Assembly (NCBI GenBank): GCA_019347785.1
Contig: JAHWKQ010000077.1
Location: 1 to 9,001, forward strand
DNA: 9,001 bases
Direction: 5' to 3'
Origin: Actinomycetota bacterium
GTDB lineage: Bacteria; Actinomycetota; Nitriliruptoria; Euzebyales; Egibacteraceae
The position numbers and the translations under genes were made by a program. This document shows positions 5,592-9,001 of the stretch, piece by piece. A model generated the notes under the pieces. The model was not told where the DNA came from and searched no databases. It saw nothing but the letters and a program-made list of their open reading frames with translations. The number at the start of each line of letters is the position of its first letter. Position 1 is the first letter of the stretch.

Positions 5592-6941
5592 GTGAGCGAC
5601 GAGCTGCTGGGACTGCTCGACCGGGTCCTGGGCGGGGCCGAGCGGGAGGAGGGGGTCGAGGCCTTCGGCGTCGACGAGACCGAGACGTCCGTGAAGGCCT
5701 ACGACGGCCGGATCGAGGCGCTGACGTCGGCGCGCAGCCGGGGCATCGGCGTGCGCGTGATGGCCGCCGGGCGGGCCGGCTACGCCTACACCGCCGACCT
5801 GGGCGAGGAGGGCCTGCGCGACGTGCTGGCGCAGGCCCGCGCCAACGCCGCCGCGGCGGCGCCCGACGAGGCCAACGTCCTGCCCGACCCGCTGCCGGCC
5901 GACCCGCTGCCGGAGCTCGCCGACGAGCGCTTCGGGGCGGTCGGCGTGGACGAGAAGGTGGCCGCCGCGCTGAGACTGGAGCAGGCCGTCGTGGGCCGCG
6001 ACCCCCGGGTGAGCCGGGTGGACGCGGCACGCTACGGCGACGCCGTCCGCGACACGGCCATCGCCTCGACGACCGGGGTACGGGGCGGCTACCGGCGCAC
6101 GCAGGCATACGCGTTCGTCGAGGCCATCGCCGACGGCGACGAGGGCTCGACGTCCGCGTTCGGTCTGCGCACCGGCCGGGTGCTGCACGACCTGGACCTG
6201 GACGCCGCCGCCGCGGAGGCGACCGACCGTGCCGCGCGGGTGCTGGGCGGGCGCAAGCCGCCCAGCGAGCGGATGCCGGTCGTGCTCGATCCGTTCGCCA
6301 CCGCCGCCTTCCTGGGGGTGCTGGCCGGCGCCCTGACCGCCGACGCGGTGCAGAAGGGCCGCAGCCTGTTCGCCGACCGCGTGGGTGACGCCGTCGCGGC
6401 GGGGCCCGTGACCCTCGTCGACGACGGCCGGCTGCTGCAGGGGCTGTCGGCGGCGCCGTGGGACGACGAGGGCGTGCCGACCGGGCGGACGACCCTCGTC
6501 GACGGCGGCGTGCTCCGTGGGTTCCTGCACAACACGTACACGGCGGCGAAGGCCGGCACCGCCAGCACCGGCAACGCCGGCCGCGCCGGGTTCGCGTCCT
6601 CCCCGGGGGTCGGCCCCACGAACCTGTTCCTCACGCCCGGCCCGCAGCCGCCCGCCGAGCTGCTCGCTGGCGCGGGCGACGGCTTCTACTGTCAGTCCGT
6701 ACTGGGGGTGCACTCCGGCGCCAACCCGGTCACCGGCGACTTCAGCGTCGGGGCCACGGGGTTGATGATCCGCGACGGACGGCTGGCCGAGCCCGTGCGC
6801 GAGGCCACGGTGGCCGGAACGATCCCCGAGATGCTCACCGACCTGCGGGCCGTCGCCGACGACCTACGCTTCCTGCCGTTCGGCGGCGGGACCGGCGGGG
6901 CGACGGTCCTGGTGGGGGCGATGACGCTGGCCGGCAGTTGA
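5592..6941 (+). CDS. tldE: TldE (PmbA), non-metal partner subunit of the TldD/TldE protease
   Basis: The 449-residue product matches TldE/PmbA (E. coli 450). It shares the TldD-like architecture but has no HExxxH, as expected, since TldE shapes the chamber and TldD carries the metal. Family blocks include SVKAYDGRIEALTSARSRGIGVRVM, MPVVLDPFATAAFLGVL, PWDDEGVPTGRTTLVDGGVL, LHNTYTAAKAGTASTGNAGR and GANPVTGDFSVGATGLMIRDGRL. The chosen GTG at 5592 has GAGGGG eight bases upstream and sits just before the conserved N terminus. Another in-frame GTG at 5565 overlaps the tldD stop (GTGA) and would add nine residues (VRPARGDED), so coupling by re-initiation remains possible. It is the last gene of the scramblase-tldD-tldE operon and ends in a GC hairpin facing uppP. 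Confidence 0.95.
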   Translation: MSDELLGLLDRVLGGAEREEGVEAFGVDETETSVKAYDGRIEALTSARSRGIGVRVMAAGRAGYAYTADLGEEGLRDVLAQARANAAAAAPDEANVLPDPLPADPLPELADERFGAVGVDEKVAAALRLEQAVVGRDPRVSRVDAARYGDAVRDTAIASTTGVRGGYRRTQAYAFVEAIADGDEGSTSAFGLRTGRVLHDLDLDAAAAEATDRAARVLGGRKPPSERMPVVLDPFATAAFLGVLAGALTADAVQKGRSLFADRVGDAVAAGPVTLVDDGRLLQGLSAAPWDDEGVPTGRTTLVDGGVLRGFLHNTYTAAKAGTASTGNAGRAGFASSPGVGPTNLFLTPGPQPPAELLAGAGDGFYCQSVLGVHSGANPVTGDFSVGATGLMIRDGRLAEPVREATVAGTIPEMLTDLRAVADDLRFLPFGGGTGGATVLVGAMTLAGS

Positions 6942-6949
6942 CGCCGGCC
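6929..6949. terminator. GC-rich hairpin between convergent tldE and uppP, candidate terminator
   Basis: Perfect 7-bp arms GGCCGGC (6929-6935) and GCCGGCC (6943-6949) enclose a 7-nt loop that contains the tldE stop. No U-run follows on either strand, so it is not a classical intrinsic terminator. Such hairpins are common between convergent genes in high-GC actinobacteria, and it could serve both directions. Confidence 0.45.
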
Positions 6950-6962
6950 GCCCGAGCCCGCG

Positions 6963-7883
6963 TCACCCGGGGAGCGACCCGACGAGGCCGAGCACACCCA
7001 TCGCGACGCAGTAGACGGCGAAGCCGGTCAGCCGCTCGCGCGCGACGAGTCGCAGCAGGAAGTGGATGGCCACATAGCCGGTCGCGAACGCGGCCAGCAC
7101 GCCCAGGGCCAGGTCGAGGCCGCCGAACATGCCGGGCCGGGCCAGGTCGGGGAGACTGAGGACGCCCGCGCCGACGAGCGCCGGCAGTGCCAGCAGGAAC
7201 GAGAAGCGGGTCGCGGCCTCGCGCGTCAGCCCGGCGAGGACGCCCGCGGTGATCGTCGTCCCCGATCGCGACACCCCCGGGAACAGCGCCAGGGTCTGCG
7301 CGATGCCGACCATCAGCGCCCGGGGCAGGGTCAGCTCGTCCAGGCGCCGGCCGCTCGGGTCGGACGCGTCGGCCCCCGTGTGAATGTCCCCCGGCGCCGG
7401 CTCGGCCGGTGAGGGGCGGGCCGGGCCGGGGGGGCCGGCGTCGATGCGCGCGGCGGAGCGGACGCGGGCGGACCGCACCCGCTCGCCTGCGACGAGCAGC
7501 CCGGCGGTGACGAGCAGGAAGCCGGACGCGACCGCCGGAGTGGCGAAGGCCCGCTCGAACGTCGACTTGAGCGCCAGACCGATCAGGGCGACGGGCACAC
7601 TGGACACGACCACGGCCACCGTCAGGCGCCGGTGGAAGCGCGCCGGCGGGCCGCCGCCGCGGGCCACCAGGGCGCGCGCCATGGCCGCCAGATCTGCGCG
7701 GAAGTAGACGACGACGGCCCCGGCGGTGCCCATGTGCAGCGCGACGTCGAAGGCCAGGTCCGGGTGCGGCCATCCCAGCAGGGCGGGGACGATGACCAGG
7801 TGCCCCGACGACGACACCGGGAAGAACTCGGTGAGCCCCTGGATGACGCCCAGCACCAGCGCCTGCAGCCAGGTGGGGATCAC
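6963..7883 (-). CDS. uppP: Undecaprenyl-diphosphatase UppP (BacA)
   Basis: UppP dephosphorylates undecaprenyl pyrophosphate at the membrane to recycle the lipid carrier for peptidoglycan and other envelope polymers; extra copies give bacitracin resistance. The 306-residue multi-pass protein opens with LGVIQGLTEFFPVSSSGHLV, which holds the (E/Q)xxxE motif (Gln15, Glu19) and the conserved serines. PGVSRSGTTI (202-211) holds the catalytic Arg206. The E. coli protein has 273 residues; the excess is mostly one Pro/Ala/Gly-rich insertion at about 138-182, in the loop before the second motif. The start is GTG at 7883 with GGAGG nine bases upstream. It lies 99 bp downstream of the SAF-domain gene on the same strand and converges on tldE with 21 bp between. 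Confidence 0.95.
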   Translation of the reverse strand: MIPTWLQALVLGVIQGLTEFFPVSSSGHLVIVPALLGWPHPDLAFDVALHMGTAGAVVVYFRADLAAMARALVARGGGPPARFHRRLTVAVVVSSVPVALIGLALKSTFERAFATPAVASGFLLVTAGLLVAGERVRSARVRSAARIDAGPPGPARPSPAEPAPGDIHTGADASDPSGRRLDELTLPRALMVGIAQTLALFPGVSRSGTTITAGVLAGLTREAATRFSFLLALPALVGAGVLSLPDLARPGMFGGLDLALGVLAAFATGYVAIHFLLRLVARERLTGFAVYCVAMGVLGLVGSLPG

Positions 7884-7982
7884 GCCGGGAAACCTCCGCA
7901 GGCCGGGTCGTCGGGAGCCGGGGCGGTGACGAGCCAGCGGCCGTCCAGACCCGGCATGGTACAGGGGACGGGGCCGCAGCGG

Positions 7983-8687
7983 TCATGGCCTGCCGGGCGG
8001 TGCCCGGGCCGGAGGCGGGGCGTGGGCCAGCAGCACCCGTCCGAGCGCCAGGCCGGACGTGGCGGCGGCCACCTTGCGGGCGTCCAGGCCGACCAGCGCC
8101 GTCACGGCCGCGCCGTCGTCGCGCACGTCCACGACGGGGCTGGACCGGGCCACCAGCGTCGCCGGCCGCCGCCCCGCGCCGAGCACCCAGACGTCGACCC
8201 AGCCCGCCTCGGAGACAGCCCAGCTCTCCTCGACCGGGAAGGGCACGACCCGCAGGCCCGGCTCCAGGCCGGCGGCGGGCCCACGAGGATCCAGGTGCGA
8301 TCCGGTCAGCACCGCCCCCTCCGGCAGCGCCAGCGCGAGGGTGGCCCCGGCCGGCACGGACGCGACGGCGCCCGGCGGCACCGCGTCGGGGGGCAGCTCG
8401 CGCCGCCGCAGCCCCTCGGGCGCCCGCCCGACCGGCAGGTGGCGGGTTGCGACCAACGCCGTCACCGGGGGCCCGCCCCAGCGTGACTCGGCCGCGGCGA
8501 CCCGCAGCTGCACACCCGCGGCCACCGTCAGGGCCACCAGGGCGGCCAGCAGCGCCCGTACCCGCGGCCGCAGCCGGGCGACCCGCTCGGCGAGGCCGTC
8601 GACGGGCCGGCGCAGCGCCAGGTGCGGGCCGTCCAGCAGCCGGCCACGCGGCGGCAGGCCCGGCCGTCGGTCGGTGGAGGTGGCCAT
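7983..8687 (-). CDS. SAF-domain (CpaB/RcpC-like) single-pass membrane protein
   Basis: The 234-residue product has a polar, Arg-rich N terminus and a membrane segment at about residues 43-60 (RALLAALVALTVAAGVQL). A SAF-type beta-clip domain spans about 72-135: VTALVATRHLPVGRAPEGLRRRELPPDAVP, then VPAGATLALALPEGAVLTGSHL. A second small beta-rich region follows (AGWVDVWVLGAGRRPATLVARSSPVVDV), and the end is Pro-rich. This resembles CpaB-like proteins, which help assemble Flp/Tad pilus secretins, but no other pilus gene is in the window. The job is therefore uncertain, and a general envelope role is possible. The ATG at 8687 is chosen because GGTGA lies five bases upstream; an in-frame GTG at 8696 would add three residues. 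A strong hairpin separates it from mtnP upstream. Confidence 0.75.
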   Translation of the reverse strand: MATSTDRRPGLPPRGRLLDGPHLALRRPVDGLAERVARLRPRVRALLAALVALTVAAGVQLRVAAAESRWGGPPVTALVATRHLPVGRAPEGLRRRELPPDAVPPGAVASVPAGATLALALPEGAVLTGSHLDPRGPAAGLEPGLRVVPFPVEESWAVSEAGWVDVWVLGAGRRPATLVARSSPVVDVRDDGAAVTALVGLDARKVAAATSGLALGRVLLAHAPPPARAPPGRP

Positions 8688-8719
8688 GGCCGTCACCCTG
8701 GCAGGTGTCGGGCCCGCCC

Positions 8720-8741
8720 GCCGGCGGCACGCGCCGCCGGC
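8720..8741. terminator. Strong GC hairpin downstream of mtnP, candidate terminator
   Basis: Perfect 9-bp arms GCCGGCGGC (8720-8728) and GCCGCCGGC (8733-8741) enclose a 4-nt loop. It starts 24 bp past the mtnP stop and ends 33 bp before the SAF-domain ATG. It has no U-tract. It may end mtnP transcripts or attenuate read-through into the SAF-domain gene. Confidence 0.55.
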
Positions 8742-8764
8742 TGTGGACGGCGGCCCCTCCGGAC

Positions 8765-9001
8765 CTAGAAGCGCGCACCCTCCAGGGCGCGCAGCGCGGG
8801 CCGGCCGGGTGACAGCGGCAGCTTCGGCACGACGTCGAACAGCAGGTCGCGCAGACGGTCGTTGTTGGCCCGGAACACCTCGATGACCTTCGCGTGCGAC
8901 ACCGGCTCGATGTCGGGATCGTCCTCGAGCCCCACGTCGTAGTCGGTGATCAGCGACACGTTCAACGCCGCCATCTGCAGCTCGCGGGCCAGGACCGCCT
9001 C
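8765..9001 (-). CDS. mtnP: S-methyl-5'-thioadenosine phosphorylase, C-terminal part (runs off the right edge)
   Basis: The visible 78 residues are the end of a purine-nucleoside-phosphorylase-fold enzyme. EAVLARELQMAALNVSLITDYDVG carries the TDYD pattern, whose two Asp residues bind the 6-amino group of adenine in methylthioadenosine phosphorylases. Guanosine/inosine phosphorylases have Asn at this place instead. The helix VFRANNDRLRDLLFDVVPKLP is the usual C terminus. The reaction splits methylthioadenosine with phosphate into adenine and methylthioribose-1-phosphate, in polyamine-linked methionine and purine salvage. An internal ATG at 8974 is not the true start, because the frame stays open and family-like to the edge. 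The last 15 or so residues are a variable tail. Confidence 0.9.
   Translation of the reverse strand, partial: EAVLARELQMAALNVSLITDYDVGLEDDPDIEPVSHAKVIEVFRANNDRLRDLLFDVVPKLPLSPGRPALRALEGARF

Noticed and set aside
4063..6108. Minus-strand frame of 681 codons opposite tldD and tldE
   Set aside because: It is antisense to two clear TldD/TldE coding regions and of low complexity. Long antisense frames are expected at this GC content.
4100..7000. Small peptide (RiPP-like) substrate next to tldD/tldE
   Set aside because: I looked for a short gene with a leader and a Cys/Ser/Thr/Gly-rich core around the operon. The genes are back to back and the 21-bp gap before uppP holds only a hairpin.
6835..8778. 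Minus-strand frame of 647 codons spanning uppP and the SAF-domain gene
   Set aside because: It is an alternate frame of two recognised genes on the same strand, with Arg/Ala/Gly-rich composition and no domains.
1..9001. tRNA, rRNA, CRISPR array, riboswitch or phage attachment site
   Set aside because: No cloverleaf-like segment, regularly spaced repeat array or recognisable aptamer was seen on either strand. Weak or novel structures could be missed by eye.

Overview
The DNA is very GC-rich throughout. Most codons end in G or C, GTG starts and 1-4 nt gene overlaps are common, and one gene appears to be leaderless. Together with the gene families present (a TPR-LuxR regulator, an XRE/ClpP-like pair, actinobacterial-style CPBP proteins, TldD/TldE, a SAF-domain protein), this points to a chromosomal segment of a high-GC actinobacterium. 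I cannot place it below phylum with confidence.

Left part (1-1455): an accessory, partly decayed stretch. A LuxR-type regulator with TPR-like repeats runs off the left edge on the minus strand. Its best ribosome binding site sits in front of an ATC codon rather than ATG. Next come the relic of an IS110-family transposase (about 797-1087, frameshifted and internally deleted), about 150 bp of unassigned sequence rich in short repeats (1088-1239), and a CPBP-family membrane protein cut off after 71 codons (1240-1455).

Middle-left part (1610-3423, minus strand): a two-gene unit of an XRE-family DNA-binding protein and a ClpP-fold protein whose catalytic Ser, His and Asp positions all appear substituted. 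The unit has its own promoter, which looks leaderless, and a perfect 16-bp palindrome covers the -10 region and the start codon. Upstream lies a full-length CPBP (CAAX/Rce1-like) membrane protein with Gln in place of the first motif glutamate.

Middle-right part (3560-6941, plus strand): a compact operon of a scramblase/LURP-one-like protein, TldD and TldE. The scramblase stop and the tldD start share one base. TldD keeps the HExxxH metal site and a C-terminal Cys; TldE lacks the metal site, as expected for its partner role. A GC hairpin at the tldE stop separates this operon from convergent uppP.

Right part (6963-9001, minus strand): from the right edge, the 3' end of a methylthioadenosine phosphorylase gene, a strong GC hairpin, a SAF-domain (CpaB-like) single-pass membrane protein, and undecaprenyl-diphosphatase UppP. 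This is mostly housekeeping cell-envelope and salvage metabolism.

The least explained parts are the XRE/pseudo-ClpP pair with its start-codon operator, the scramblase-TldD-TldE coupling, and the IS-damaged left flank. No tRNA, rRNA, CRISPR array or recognisable RiPP precursor was seen.
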